A DNA stretch of 64,000 bases from Blastomussa wellsi (GCA_947652115.1 OX393564.1:1586786-1650785); one strand, 5' to 3'; shown: positions 24,551 to 36,149, numbered from the stretch's first letter. Program-made: numbers and translations. The notes: generated by a model not told the origin, from the letters alone.

Positions 24551-27305
24551 ATGAATGCACTGAAATCTCTCCCGTTTCTGGTTCTCATTTTGACCGCTAG
24601 CGCATTACCCAGGCCTCCGAATTGTCGCAAATGGGGATTTGCTTTCGGCTGTAAGGTTTGTGCAATTAAGTTCTTGCTGTGTTGAATTTCTTTTTATTAC
24701 TTCGAACAGAATTTTTAATTAAGAGTACCCTACTCCGAAATCAGGGAGGATTTACATGTTTACAAAATTTTTGCTACGTTTGATTAATTTGAAAATGTGT
24801 CGGCCGATAATGCCAAATCTGGCTTCAATTGTTAACGTTTTACAAAAAAAGTTTAAAAATATGTAATGCTTAATTAACTAAAACTGCAGCTTTTGTAAAC
24901 AAAAGTACGTACTCAATCTGGGGCTAGAGGAACGGTAGGAAAACTCTTTAGAAATCTAGTTTTCTCTAGCTAAACTACTGGGCTAGGTTAAGCTACCTTT
25001 TTCAGCTGTCTGATCAGCCCTGGACTTTCTTAAAACTTGCTTATTGACTTCATTGTTAATTCTGAACTACACAGCGATTTCACTGCAGTTGGTAAACGTT
25101 TGCTGAATGGTCCCTGCATACTAGCAGAAGTAATCGGAATGATATGTTCAGAAAAATCGGAAGTCCTCTTGATCAATCCAAAAGAAACAATTTTGACGGT
25201 CTAGGACTGGTTTTCACAATAGCAACGGAGTCTAGTCGGATTCGTAAGCAGAGCAGCGAACGTTATGCAAGGTATGTGTTCTTCCGATTCCGACTTCGAT
25301 TCGTTGCTAATACAAATCAGCCTTAATTTGCGCTACTCGAAAAGATCTGAAATTATAATGGAAGAACGTCGCCACAGTACTGACGGAGAGTGCGGGTTGG
25401 TGATCGCTTCATTTACTGGCCACCAGTGCGAGACATCTGAATTTCAAACCGTATTTTATTCTATCTATTCCTGAATTATTTAACAAATAAAGAAGCCTAA
25501 GCCATGTATTATACTGCCGTAAAACACGACGGGCATTGAGAACACTCGTGTTCTCAAATGTCCGGAGTGTTTTATGATAGTATACTACATGGCTTAGGCT
25601 TCTTCATTTGCTTTATGATATAGATTTTATACGCCGCGAGTAAAAACACCAAAACACGCACGATCGATAAACTGAAGCAATTTAATTTCGCTTCTTCTAC
25701 TTTCATCTCGAACTTAGAAGCTTCTTAGACAATCTCTGCAGCTTGATTCAGAATTTTGTCCGGAATTTCTTTATAGAAAATGTTCGCCGCCATCCCTTGC
25801 GAATTTTCACTGGAGTAAAGCTGACGAAAAACAATAAAACACGCTTTTTCTATGTTTTATACTCTGATAAGCGCGCAGAGTTCTATCTATATTATAAAAG
25901 AAAATAATGGCCGCTTGAGGTCTAGAAAAGCTGCTAGTGGATGCCTGAGCCGTTAGGCGAGGGCATTCAGCTGCTTTTCTAGACCTCAAGCGGGCATTAT
26001 TTTCTTATAGGACATTGGGAAACTCACATTCTAGCTGGTTTAGAATATAGCATTAAAAAATCCTAAAAAATCACCGAATTTACGCGCGCGGGTGGCCTCC
26101 TTGTTCGTATTTCTTGCACTCGCTGCTCAATAGCTTGTCCACATTTTCGTCTGCCCAGTCACCAGAAAACTTATTTCATTAATAGTTGTTTTATCAGCCA
26201 TAATAAAGGAAATAAAAAGACAACTTTAAAAGATTGTCGCCGCCATCTTTTTTTCAATTCTCAACGCAACGTAACCTACATCCGGGTTGCCAGGCTTCTA
26301 TAGTTTTTGCCCATGTTCTATTAAAAATAAAGCCCGCTGAGATTCCATGGCGAGCATACAGAGCTATATTCTAATCGCTGATAGAAAACGATCGCGCGCG
26401 CGTTCCTTTTTGATGGCAAGATTTTTCTTGATTTTTCGCTTAAAAATACATAAAATGGTAGCTTTTGGAATGCAATCCTTTATAGAGTTTCTACTGAAAC
26501 ATTTAGACTACTCGCCCGAGGCTGCGCCTCGTTGACTATTCGCTCGGGCTCGTAGTCTAACTGTTAAATAGAGAGAACTGTCCAGCTGCGCGCATCACGT
26601 TACATTACGTTACACTACATTATAATAAAAAAAAATTAATCGATATCGATTACAATTAATACGCTGAGTTTTAGTCCTGCAATAAGTCTCGTTTTTTTTT
26701 TGCGCAGAATGGACGAGAATTTCCTGGAGACAGCGACTCAACACAAAATAAGGTTCTTAACGGGAACGATCCGTCTGGATCCGTAGGCGGAGGTTTCGAA
26801 GATCCTGAAGGGCTCAGTCCATCTGCAAACGAAGATTTTACGGACATGGTAATAAATCCGGCTTTTTGTCACGTTATACGTAACGTTACGTTACGTTACT
26901 TAACGTTATTTTAAGTTACACCACGTTATGTTAACATCACGTGATATTACATTATGTTGAAACCTAGTAAGTAAGAAGATAAAATGGATTCAAGTACTGC
27001 GCGCCCAACCGTTGCCACTTAGGATTTTTTTATTAGTTTTTGACAACTCATTTTTTGACAAATTCTGAAGTCAAATGGCCGTGATCCCATGTTACTGATT
27101 TGATTGGCCGGTGAAAGATAGAAGCCAGCGAAACTGAGTTCTCTAAAGTTGTCAAAAAGTGTCCCAGATGCGTAGCACTTATTTCTGCAATAAGTCTTAA
27201 TTTTATTTTCGACAGCTCCAACGAAGACGAAATAAGATGCTTAACGAGAACAATCCGTCTGGATCCGCAGGCGAAGGATTCGAAGTTCCAGCAAGCCTTA
27301 CTTAA
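24551..27305 (+). CDS. Gene G, three-exon secreted two-cysteine peptide precursor (subfamily 2)
   Basis: Exon 1 at 24551-24655 (35 codons, AAG before GTTTGT), exon 2 at 26708-26848 (47 codons, ATG before GTAATA) and exon 3 at 27216-27305 (29 codons plus TAA); both introns are phase 0. MNALKSLPFLVLILTASA is the signal peptide, followed by LPRPPNCRKWGFAFGCK. The start MNAL and the WG-x3-GC core match gene F. Exons 2 and 3 are internal duplicates: NKVLNGNDPSGSVGGGF in exon 2 against NKMLNENNPSGSAGEGF in exon 3. The 111-residue precursor is the longest here. A clear KR site after the Cys loop is missing (CKNGRE follows). Polyadenylation signal AATAAA at 27334-27339. Two palindromic MITEs and repeat R1 lie in intron 1. 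Confidence 0.74.
25480..25616. mobile_element. Palindromic MITE in intron 1 of gene G
   Basis: Arms AAATAAAGAAGCCTAAGCCA and TGGCTTAGGCTTCTTCATTT are inverted and continue inward for about 45 bases (ATGTATTATACTGCCGTAAA against TTTATGATAGTATACTACAT). The loop contains a small nested palindrome, GAACACTCGTGTTC. Confidence 0.7.
25893..26010. mobile_element. Second palindromic MITE in intron 1 of gene G
   Basis: Inverted arms: TAAAAGAAAATAATGGCCGC, TTGAGGTCTAGAAAAGC on the left and GCTTTTCTAGACCTCAAGCG, GGCATTATTTTCTTATA on the right. It is almost a full hairpin with a short centre. Confidence 0.7.
26360..26575 (+). repeat. Dispersed repeat R1, copy 3
   Basis: GATAGAAAACGATCGCGCGC is exactly shared with the copy at 5190, followed by similar middle and right parts (TTAGACTACTCGCCCG). 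The right part carries a short palindrome around GCCCGAGGCTGCGCCTCG. Confidence 0.6.
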
Positions 27306-27559
27306 GGGAAATGCGGAGTGAAAAGTGGAGGACAATAAACTTGGATGCTCTGAAACAATATTGTAGAATCAATGCTTAATCGTTAAACTTTGCAAGTCTT
27401 AAAGTTAAATTAACTGATCGTAAACTTCAGCAGCACATGGGTTCATTTTCTAGTTTCGTTAAAAATAGCAGGATAATTTCCAAGTGCAAATAAAAGTTAA
27501 CAAAACGCAATAACCAAAGCATTGTAATGCTCTTTAGCCTATTTAAAAATTGACCCGAT

Positions 27560-27875
27560 CCGACAGTGGTCCACCTATTCGGCGTCGCTCAAGGTCTGGA
27601 TCCGCCCTTGATATTTCCCTTCTCCCCAGAGTCCTAGATAGTGATGTCATCGCCTCCATGTTCCTGTAGCATCAAACTACCGGGAATATTTCCACTCCTC
27701 TCTGGATGGGATGGTAGTCTATCGCAGGGATACCCCCAGAATTGTTTCACCGGTACCCATTTATACACCTGGGTGGAGAGAGGAACTGTGAGAGTGTCTT
27801 ACCAATCAACACAGCGCGGAGTCCTGATCAGGCCTCCACCGCCCGATCCGGAGTGCAGATGGTAAAATTGCCAAA
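27560..27875 (-). repeat. SINE copy, minus strand, diverged
   Basis: The reverse complement contains ACACTCTCACAGTTCCTCTC, CACCCAGGTGTATAAATGGG and TACCGGTG, matching the core of the SINE at 59993. The tRNA-like head is degraded. Confidence 0.6.
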
Positions 27876-29092
27876 ATCAGCACCAACATAACTTGATGAT
27901 TACTCGAAGGATTCAATGCCGTCTAAGGGTTTTACTGAACATAATGCAGCTCATAGCCTTTGCCTTCTGGCCAAAATATAATTCACAAACAAACAAAACA
28001 AGGATATATGTTTTATCTATCTTTGCAAATTACACCCAAACTTGTCCAATTAACATCAATATTTTATCTTACTACAGTTGATCTGCAGACTTAAATTATG
28101 AAGTAAAAAAATAGCTTAAGCTCAGTTTAAAGTCCTTTCAAAATGAGGAAGAATGGTATTTTCCTTTTTTAAATATCTTCTGTTGTTCCAGAGATATTCA
28201 CCTTTTTTGCAAAGTACATAACTGATGATGTCATAAGTGGTTACAGTAGGGGTTCAAACTTGAACACGAAATGAAGAATATCTCTGCAACTTTATACCAC
28301 ATTTTCATTTTGAAAAAGCTTTTAATGAGCTGAAGTTGCTTTTAACTTCATAGGCACTAGTTTCCTGAATTTCAGTCGGCACAAGCGGGCGTTTCTTTGT
28401 CGTGTGAGTGCGCATGACTGGAAAATTTGATTTCGTTCTTCCTTTGTACGGATAAAACACAGCACGCTATATCATATTTTGGTGAGTGATATATCTTGTT
28501 TTCATGAGCTCCATTTAGCATGTTTGGTATGAATTATGGGAGGTTCCATCCTTTAATAGCATAACTTTTTGTTCAAACCGTTTGCAAGTCTGTTTTTAAA
28601 GTTTGCGTTTTGCCGCAATTCAATTACATGATTACTAAGCGCCATTGAAATTGGAAGTTTTGAACTAACTTAAGAACGAATAGGCCATTTTACAGTTCTA
28701 TGCTGAGTTACCAGGGCCTCTGAGTGGAAGTGAGGCTGAAGGTGACCTTGTTGTGATACAAACCCTCTTGCCTTTGATATGTAAATCCTTGAGTTCTTAT
28801 GCTTACTAGTTTCTGGTCTTTATCATGACAAAGTCACCCCAAACCTCGCTTTCATACAAAGGCCTGGTTACATTTCACAGAACTGTAAAATGGTCTATTG
28901 AAAAAATACAGACGGGTTTGCATTTTTCCCGCCATAACGTGCCACTTCACCAATTCATTGATGGCTTCCAATTATTTCCCGAAGCCCTTGTAAGTAATGT
29001 TTCATGATGCAAATCCCCTATTCGTGTAGCCTGCGAATACTGACAGCCGCCTCTCGTTGCTCCTGGCCGAGCTGGACGTGAGCAAGAGAGGA

Positions 29093-29506
29093 TAAAGGGC
29101 AAGAGAAGTAATCCACAATATGGGCGCTATTCCTAAGGTAATCCGTCCCAAGTTATTTTTAGATCACCCCTATCCCAAAGGGATCAGTAAACAGCCAATA
29201 ATATGGCGCGAACTTTGGTGACGTTGATAACCCACGCAAATCATCCACGCAAAACCCTCGCGCATTGTGCGAGGCGACCTCAAATAAAATGGCAGAAGAC
29301 GTGGAGATATGTTTTGTAGACGAAAACGATTGCAAGAAAGTTTCTACACCAAGTAACACTGGAAAACGATGATGGAAAAAGAGTCGTCCGTCGTGGAAAT
29401 AATATACGCGCGAGAATGGTTGCGTTCTAAAAATAACTTGAGACGGATTACCTTAGGAATATGGCCCATATGGGGGATTACCTCTCTTACCCTTTATCCT
29501 CTCTTG
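29093..29506 (+). mobile_element. TIR element 'CAAGAGAGGATAAAG', copy 1
   Basis: About 414 bases with terminal inverted repeats of about 70-80 bases, starting CAAGAGAGGATAAAGGGCAA and ending CCTTTATCCTCTCTTG. Flanks have ACGTGA on both sides (29086-29091 and 29507-29512), a possible target-site duplication with one stray base on the left. It carries a short open frame at 29289-29372 (MAEDVEICFVDENDCKK start, 27 codons) that is kept in the two other copies at 39.8 and 42.8 kb. Confidence 0.7.
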
Positions 29507-29519
29507 ACGTGACCGATGA

Positions 29520-31150
29520 GAGACGCCTGTATCTGCAGGCCGCCTTCGTGCAATTACTTGGCTTGTTTTGTAACAAGAACTCACGCGTCGTGCGACGACG
29601 CACGGAGCAGCACGCGAATGCATTTTTTCAATACCTTTTATCTGTACAGATATTTGCTGTGGTCACATCAAGGCGAGTAATAAATAGTAAATATTACAGC
29701 AAGAAAGAGATAATTTTAATTAGTTATTTCAATAATGTGTCTTCTTCTCGATAGTTTAAAAATTTATGCATCTTTGATGCAGAACAATACAAAAAGATGC
29801 ATGGGTTAAATTAGTCAGAACGCGGTTATCGAAGTTTCTTTTGGTACGTGTACGTGCGAGATGAACATTTATACAGTTATGTAAGACCAAAAAGCATGCT
29901 CGAAAAATAACGGAGCGAGGGAAACGACAAACTTTATATTCTGTGGTTTCATCGGTTTCCCGCACGGAGATATAAAAAAACCCATACCCAGCGCCATGTG
30001 CACAATTTAGAGATGTCATCCAAAACCTATATAAAAACTAACTATAGTTGACAGCAAAGTCGACTGCAGTTACGTATGACGTCATGTAACTTAAGACTAA
30101 CCAGAATTAACTGTAATATGACCACAGCAATTATAATCCTCTTCGAAATGCTACTACTAAAACGCTGCTTATTATTGCTGCGAACAGTACTCTTCTCGTC
30201 ACATGCACGTCCTCTCGGTATTGTCTTAATAAACATATACTGCAATTATTTCTCTCCAGTGACGATTATGAGAGACGCCACCACGTACGACCAAGTTTAG
30301 GCGTAGCCGTATAAACATGCAGCATTTTCAATTAATTTTTTTTCATGAAAGCCATTTAAGTATGGCTCCGTGGTGTGAAAATGATAACTTTGGCACAAGC
30401 AGCAAATTAAAGTGTTTCGCTTGGACAGGAAATATTTTTGAAGTAGGTAATGGATTAAAACTACCTATACAATGATTTTAATGTAACATATCTCCTAATT
30501 ACTTCGAAATTGACCTTCTCCATTTCGAATAAGACTTAATTTGAAGCAACTTTTTATCATGTGTGGACATTTATATATTCTCTCTAATGGTGCCCCCAAA
30601 TGCATATCAAAACGCCTAACACTTCCATTTGAATAAAAATTAAATAATTGCTGTATTGATTATTAAAACTTTACGGTTTTCTCAAATGAAAACCTCTCTA
30701 AGAGAATTTATGTGGATGAAGGTTCAATTCTATTAATGGCATTCTATAATTTCGGTAGCCTGATGTTTCTGTGAACACTGTCTTTCAGTTTCCCTCAGCA
30801 CTGCTCGTGCAAACCGGAATACTTCTGCTTAAAAGACAGTAAATAATTAATGTTCAGATGATTTTTAACCCAGTAATTTCAGCTTGAAAGGAAATCTCAA
30901 CAGCGATTTTAAACAGAAATAATGAATGGTTGCTAGAACGTTTGAACGTTTGATGTCCCTAAGATTAAGAGTCCATAAGAGTAAATAATCACCCCCTATA
31001 GCAAGCTTGACGTCTCTAAGATGCGTATTAAAAACAGTTATTGTTGAGGCTAGCGAAGCATTATGTACGAGGTGTAAGTCATTTAATAGCAGTATTTAGT
31101 GAAAAGAAGTCTCCGCTCGTAAATTAATAATGATTTTGCAGTTAATTGGA
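29520..31150. other. Intergenic upstream of gene H
   Basis: No supported gene. Short open frames on both strands at 29461-30300 overlap the TIR element or have no domain. Confidence 0.4.
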
Positions 31151-31152
31151 GT

Positions 31153-31159
31153 TATATAG
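31153..31159 (+). promoter_or_regulatory. TATA box of gene H
   Basis: TATATAG about 76 bases before the start codon, the same spacing as genes D and I. Confidence 0.5.
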
Positions 31160-31230
31160 CTAGGAAGCATAACTCGCGATCATCTTGTTCAACTGAAACC
31201 GTTGCGAATGAGCTGTTGAAGTACTTGAAG

Positions 31231-33303
31231 ATGAACTCATTTCTATCTGTGCTGATTTTCTCCGTTTTTCTGGCGATGGCCGCCGGACAATCATGTCAGT
31301 GGGGTGCGCCTTATGGAGGCTGCTCGAAAAAGGTTTGGGCTGAAATGTATTAATCCATTATTTTAGGATTCAGTGTTAAGTTCTGGCCAATTTCTCAAGT
31401 AGGGTAGCCAGTAGCCAGGGAAAAAACTTCCAGACTTTTTGTATCTCGGTTTGCTGTTAGGGCCATATGCATCCTTTAAAGTTTCGTTTTCCTTCAGTAG
31501 TAACATTGGCATACAGAAACATAAGAATCACTTTTATATCCCTATATTAGCAACGGATTCTTGAATAGCAGCACAATCACAAGGAGAATGAAAGCTTGTT
31601 TTTATTCAGTTTGATCTAATAGAAAATACTTTTGATTTTTTTGGTGTTTTTATTCTTCTGCTTATTCGCGGCGCCTGTAAGAAAGCTTAACGCAAAAATG
31701 GATTAATGAGAATGTTCGTTTATGTGAACTAAGTTATTGGCACTCGTACTCTTTATGTTGTTAGAGCCGGAATATTTTACGTTTTTTGAAAGCGGAAACG
31801 ACAGCTGAAAAAGCTGAAATTAAGAGCCATTGTCAAGAAAATCCTACCTGTTAATGTACTTTTTCTTTCAAATTACCACATATTTGGGAATACCTTAATT
31901 GGGCAAAACGGAGATCAAAGTACTTCATTATTTGTTTGCTTTTTGTTTCGATTTATATTGCTGTTAAAGGAAATTAGCAAATTGGAAAATCTTCAAAATT
32001 ACCATGCCTAAAGAAATTTTACTCTTATGACAAGATGTTGAATTGTTCGTAATTATGCCTAAATACCACATTTTACCGGACAGGAAAGATACAATAACAA
32101 AAGTAACAGTAACAAAAATTGGAAAAGGTTATCGCAATGTTATATAATAACCAAATCAATGCGCACGCTCTGATTGGTTAATCAGCTATGGTTTATTGTG
32201 CCCTTAAACTCATGGAAAAATCGCGCGTCTTCTGAATTATTATATAAAAGCAATAGACCACAAGTTTCCATGGTTTATAAGCTGATAAACCACTTGGGAT
32301 GTTGGAAAAAACACTCGAAGAATTCGTAAATCACTCGCCTGCGGCTCGTGATTTACAAATTCTTCTCGTGTTCTGCCAACATCCCGCGTGGTTTATCAGC
32401 TTCTATATAATAACAAAATCAATGCGCGCGCTCTGATTGGTCAATCAGCTATGGTTTATTGTGCCGGTAAACCCCTGGAAAAATCGCGCGTCTTCTGGAT
32501 TATTATATAAAAGCAATAGACCACACTTTCTATGGGTTTATAGGGGTAATAACCCACTTGGGATGTTTGGGAGAACACTCGAAAAGTTTGTAAACTTTTT
32601 ACAAACTTTTCTCGTGTTCTCTCAAACATCTCGCGTGGGTTATTCTACTTGTCGCCATTTTGGTTTTTATGACGTCATATGTACAATTCCCTACATACAG
32701 CATCCCTGCAGTGCATCATGGTAGTTGTATTCAACATAAGATGTACCTAGCCCAGATCTTCTTTACTATTGGTAATGGGCTCCTGCTATTGCATGCTATT
32801 TTCCCTAAAAATGTCGGGTAAAATTTGAATTTGGCATTATAAACAATTGAACTTGTCATAAGAATACAATTAGGGAGCGTAAGCAAACAAATTCTCTCGC
32901 ACAAACACTCGAAACTGTTCAGATACTATTAAAAGTTAAGGCTAAAAGATGTTAAAAATATGACTAAACGTTTTCGATCTAATGATCAAGATTTGATGAT
33001 CATCAAATAGATCGAAAACGTTTAGTGATATTTTTAATTTTATTGGCGAGATGTACATGTTCAGATACTAAATACAGAAATAAATCAGGTAATAATCTTT
33101 CCATTTCTCTTTTTCAAACCAAGTCTCGCTCCATGGACAAAGAGGATTCAAGGTCACGAATACCTCCAGAAAAAAAGGACCCATTTGGCGGAGAACAGGA
33201 GAACACTGCAAAGAATAAAATGCAATCCAAGTTGAGGGACAGAAAGAGACAACCAAAGTACCGATATGAAGATATTAAAGCTTATTTGAAACACTTGTCT
33301 TAG
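31231..33303 (+). CDS. Gene H, secreted cyclic-peptide precursor (subfamily 2)
   Basis: Exon 1 at 31231-31332 (34 codons, AAG before GTTTGG) and exon 2 at 33124-33303 (59 codons plus TAG), with a 1791-base intron and an ACCAAG acceptor, phase 0. MNSFLSVLIFSVFLAMAAG is the signal peptide, then QSCQWGAPYGGC-SKK. The N-terminal Gln, C-x-WG and GC match the subfamily, and KK/SKKSR provides a dibasic site. Exon 2 is basic, with KLRDRKRQ, and ends YRYEDIKAYLKHLS, the C-terminal motif shared with gene F and the exon at 22599. The acceptor is weaker than in the other genes, so the exon 2 start is slightly uncertain. Two tandem MITEs and a short palindrome occupy the intron. Confidence 0.72.
32150..32412. 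mobile_element. Palindromic MITE in intron of gene H, copy 1
   Basis: Contains CGCTCTGATTGGTTAATCAG, ATCGCGCGTCTTCTGAATTA, and a long inverted pair GCTGATAAACCACTTGGGAT with ATCCCGCGTGGTTTATCAGC near the right end. The related second copy follows immediately (32400-32650). Confidence 0.65.
32400..32652. mobile_element. Palindromic MITE in intron of gene H, copy 2
   Basis: Repeats the plan of copy 1 with CGCTCTGATTGGTCAATCAG and AATCGCGCGTCTTCTGGATT. Its inverted arms are AATAACCCACTTGGGATG and CATCTCGCGTGGGTTATT. The centre is AAAAGTTTGTAAACTTTTTA. The second element probably landed beside or inside the first. Confidence 0.65.
32953..33041. repeat. Short palindrome in intron of gene H
   Basis: TTAAAAATATGACTAAACGT, TTTCGATCTAATGATCA is followed by its near inverse, TCGAAAACGTTTAGTGATAT, TTTTAA. 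It is a perfect-looking hairpin of about 35-base arms. Confidence 0.6.
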
Positions 33304-34050
33304 TAAACAGAGACTCAAAATATGGACCCTTTGTAGAGCTAGGACATGCTAATCCAATTACTGAAATGTGAAGCTGGCTGTAAGAAACCGAAAGTGCACA
33401 CAAGTATAGCGATAAACAAATGTCAATAAGAAGCAAAAAAGGCTATAGAAAGTAAACATTGTAGAGAGAAAACGCTTATTGAACTAATCTTTGTAAGTTT
33501 TAAAAGTAGCGAGTGCAAGTACACATTGTAAAGCGTAAGAAAAATAACAGTAAAGTGCGAATAAAATATACCGATTAACTGAGAAAATTGTGAAAGTCCA
33601 AGTACAGTGCTTCCTGTTGCGACTCCCAGTTGCATTTATTCCAGGTGATCAACAGTTTCTTGAGGAATCCCAAATGGATTTGTATTCGTGTGACTGATCC
33701 TAGCGGCAAAGCGACATGTCTACTTATCTTGTCGCAGCGACATGTTTTGAGCAGATCATTTGCGCACTTAATAAGTCGTTCCCAAGCCTTTGCCCCAAAA
33801 GATTAAGGACCTTCCAATTGGACTTGCCTGGGTCCGAGGCAGCGGTGTTTCGCCTTTGTCGTTCTCGAACTCATTGAGTGCAAAATCCAGAAATTGAAAG
33901 GGGAAAACAGAAACAATATAAACAACCGCGTAAATCTAATGCCGTCAGTTTATTTGACAAGGTTTTGCTACATAATTTATAAATTATTTATTTGATATCT
34001 AAATAGTTTCGTTACATCTTTTTTAAATTTGCCAAAGTCTAGCCTTCGTG

Positions 34051-35118
34051 TTATTCCCATTCAGAATATGCCATACTGCTCAGTCTCCTCTCGTCTTCCA
34101 GTGAATTTCCTTTTTCAGGCTTTTTCGGTTGAAAGCTTCTCAGTAAACGAAGACGAGTTGCGAGAAGATTTCTTGGTACAGATACCTCGTCGTTTACCTG
34201 CAAAAAATATAATCGCACAATTGAGGACAGAGATAGCTATTAATTTTTTAAAGATGCTTTAAAGCCATATTTGCCTAAGAAAACGTCTCTTTTCTCCTTT
34301 ATCTACTTCGATGTCATTGGTTCACTTAGATGTGGACTGAAATTGAACTTTTTCTATGAGGTTTTGTTTTGGTAAAAGTCATCCGACGATTCAGAAGTAA
34401 TTTACAATTTAACTATATAATTTGGTTTTATCAACTGGGTTGATAATGTCAATTGGCCACCTTAAAGAGATTCAAGAGCTGACGTTTCGAGCGTTAGCCC
34501 TTCGTCGGAGCGAATCAAGGAATTGTGCGTCGTGTGTTTTTATATACAGAAAGATGGAGCTTCGCTATTGGCTGGTGCCTGGTAACGTGAAAACTTCGGA
34601 ATAAATTAGTTGAATGAAAAGCGTTCGTTGATACCGTGAGGATTAAGAGTGCCGATTTGAAAAATAAATTTTTGTTCTAGAGTTTTACGGCTTTCCGTGT
34701 TTCCTTGGTGAAGGGAAAGGCCGCAGACTGCCATATGTTGCTTAGAATGATTTGGGAGATTGAAGTGTCTCGCGACCGGTTTCGATGCATTTTTGTCGTC
34801 TTTCTCTACGTCACGAAGGTGTTCTCGGAATCGGTCGCCAAGTCGTCTCCCTGTTTCGCCGATGTATAACTTTTTGCAAAGAGTGCAAGTTATACAGTAG
34901 ATGGCATTGGCTGAGGTACAGGTGAAATGATCAGAGATTTTGATAGATCGCTTGGGTCCCGATATTTTGTCAACGTTGTGAATGAAAGGGCATGTTTTGC
35001 ATCATGCGCGAGCGCATTTAAAAGTTCCGGGTTGATCACTAGTTTGGAATGCACTTCTGACTAAAAAGTTACCTATGTTTTTGTCGCGTTTAAATGAAAT
35101 TAATGGCGGTTGTTATAC

Positions 35119-35160
<42 letters not shown>

Positions 35161-36060
35161 TCCCCCCCCCCCCCCCCTACAATTTAACTAGCTCTAAATG
35201 ATCGCGCTCATTCATCCCTCACAATTAATTTCACTAAAGCGCACTGGCAATTGAACAGTACTGCGAGGGGCTATAGATTAAGTAGTTCACTTTAATATTC
35301 TAGGAATATCTCCAATTGATGACTTTCCTTCATCGCCTGTGGGCTTGACATGATTGATTGATACAAATATCAACAGATGCTCTCTTTGTTTTTCTTGCCC
35401 TTTTCACAACTACGTACTCAAAAATATGTAAATGTTCGTGTTTATTCGTTTTTAGTTAAACTAACGACTGCAAATTATTTTCTTCATTGCTCCTTGCTTT
35501 GTCTTGTATCCCCTTTGCATATGGAATCGCTAAAATCGCTGTAAAGACATGCATGATCATAGCTTTTCCATTTCGGCCGGACTGTCTACATAGTTACGTA
35601 CATGAACACAGACTAACTTTTATAAAAAGGTATGCATAGAAAATAAATTAAACGTGCTTAACGTCTTCTCGGTAATTGTTTTTGTTTGTCAAATCTACTT
35701 GAAAATCGAGAGTGTTATATCGTATGGAAATGTATAATTTATATGAAATGTCAAAACCTGAGCTACGAATGAAAGCTTAAATATATGAAATATCGTGGAA
35801 GTTCTGTACTCAACAAAAGAAGTTGGGAAAACAGCTTGACATATTTTAGGATGAATGCGATATCTATGAAGCTTTCGTCCAACTGTTATTTCAAGTTAAC
35901 TGGGATATGGTCACTTCGTAAAATCACCTGTCTTTTTACAAACCTGTCTTTTTCCACATCTGTAATCGAAAGGACAGTTCCACTTCTGGGCTAACACCGT
36001 GTAGGGAACGAAAAGAATGAAGACACAGAGCAAAGCCAAAATACTTCTCCGTGAGTCCAT
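34051..36060 (-). CDS. Gene I, amidated cyclic-peptide precursor (subfamily 3)
   Basis: Exon 1 at 35944-36060 (39 codons, CAG before GTTTGT) and exon 2 at 34051-34197 (48 codons plus TAA), with a 1746-base intron and a TTTTTTGCAG acceptor, phase 0. The signal peptide ends TVLA, then QKWNCPFDYRC-GKRQ. The loop CPFDYRC is followed by Gly and KR, the standard signal for dibasic cleavage and C-terminal amidation; the N-terminal Gln could be pyroglutamate. Exon 2 begins VNDEVSVPRNLLATRLRLLR, then SLEDERRLS, matching genes J-L. A Penelope-like element remnant lies in the intron. A minus-strand AATAAA is at 33949-33954. Confidence 0.82.
34425..35177 (-). mobile_element. Penelope-like retroelement remnant in intron of gene I
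   Basis: Reading on the minus strand, the element has a G-run and the terminal block GGTAAGTTTCTAAAGAAACT at 35110-35177, then a 5'-truncated coding part (35109-34606), then the second terminal block with CGAAACGTCAGCTCTTGAAT and TGGCCAATTGACATTATCAA to about 34425. Terminal blocks around a GIY-YIG-encoding 3' end are the expected layout of a Penelope-like element truncated at its 5' side. Confidence 0.75.
34606..35109 (-). pseudogene. C-terminal GIY-YIG endonuclease region of a Penelope-like element
   Basis: The 168-codon frame reads PPLISFKRDKNIGNFLVRS, a Cys-rich part (CKTCPF), then SANAIYCITC and KKLYIGETGRRLGDRFREHL. The latter is the GIY-YIG signature with its YIG, the Arg of GxR and the following R..H. 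It ends with a TAA at 34606-34608. One in-frame TGA at 35002-35004 interrupts it, just before the CKTC segment. The reverse transcriptase part is missing. GIY-YIG C-terminal to RT is typical of Penelope-like elements. Confidence 0.8.
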
Positions 36061-36135
36061 CTTACCAGTCTCAACCTAATTTTCTATCTTTCAGAGCAAG
36101 CTTGTACTGCGAGTAAATGAAATTGAAATGTTTTC

Positions 36136-36143
36136 CTTTTATA
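36136..36143 (-). promoter_or_regulatory. TATA box of gene I
   Basis: TATAAAAG on the minus strand, 76 bases upstream of the start codon of gene I. Confidence 0.6.
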
Positions 36144-36149
36144 ACTAAA

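Noticed and set aside
27048..27335. Minus-strand open frame of 95 codons
   Set aside because: Antisense shadow of gene G exon 3 and its flanks; the plus strand exon has splice sites and homology to exon 2.
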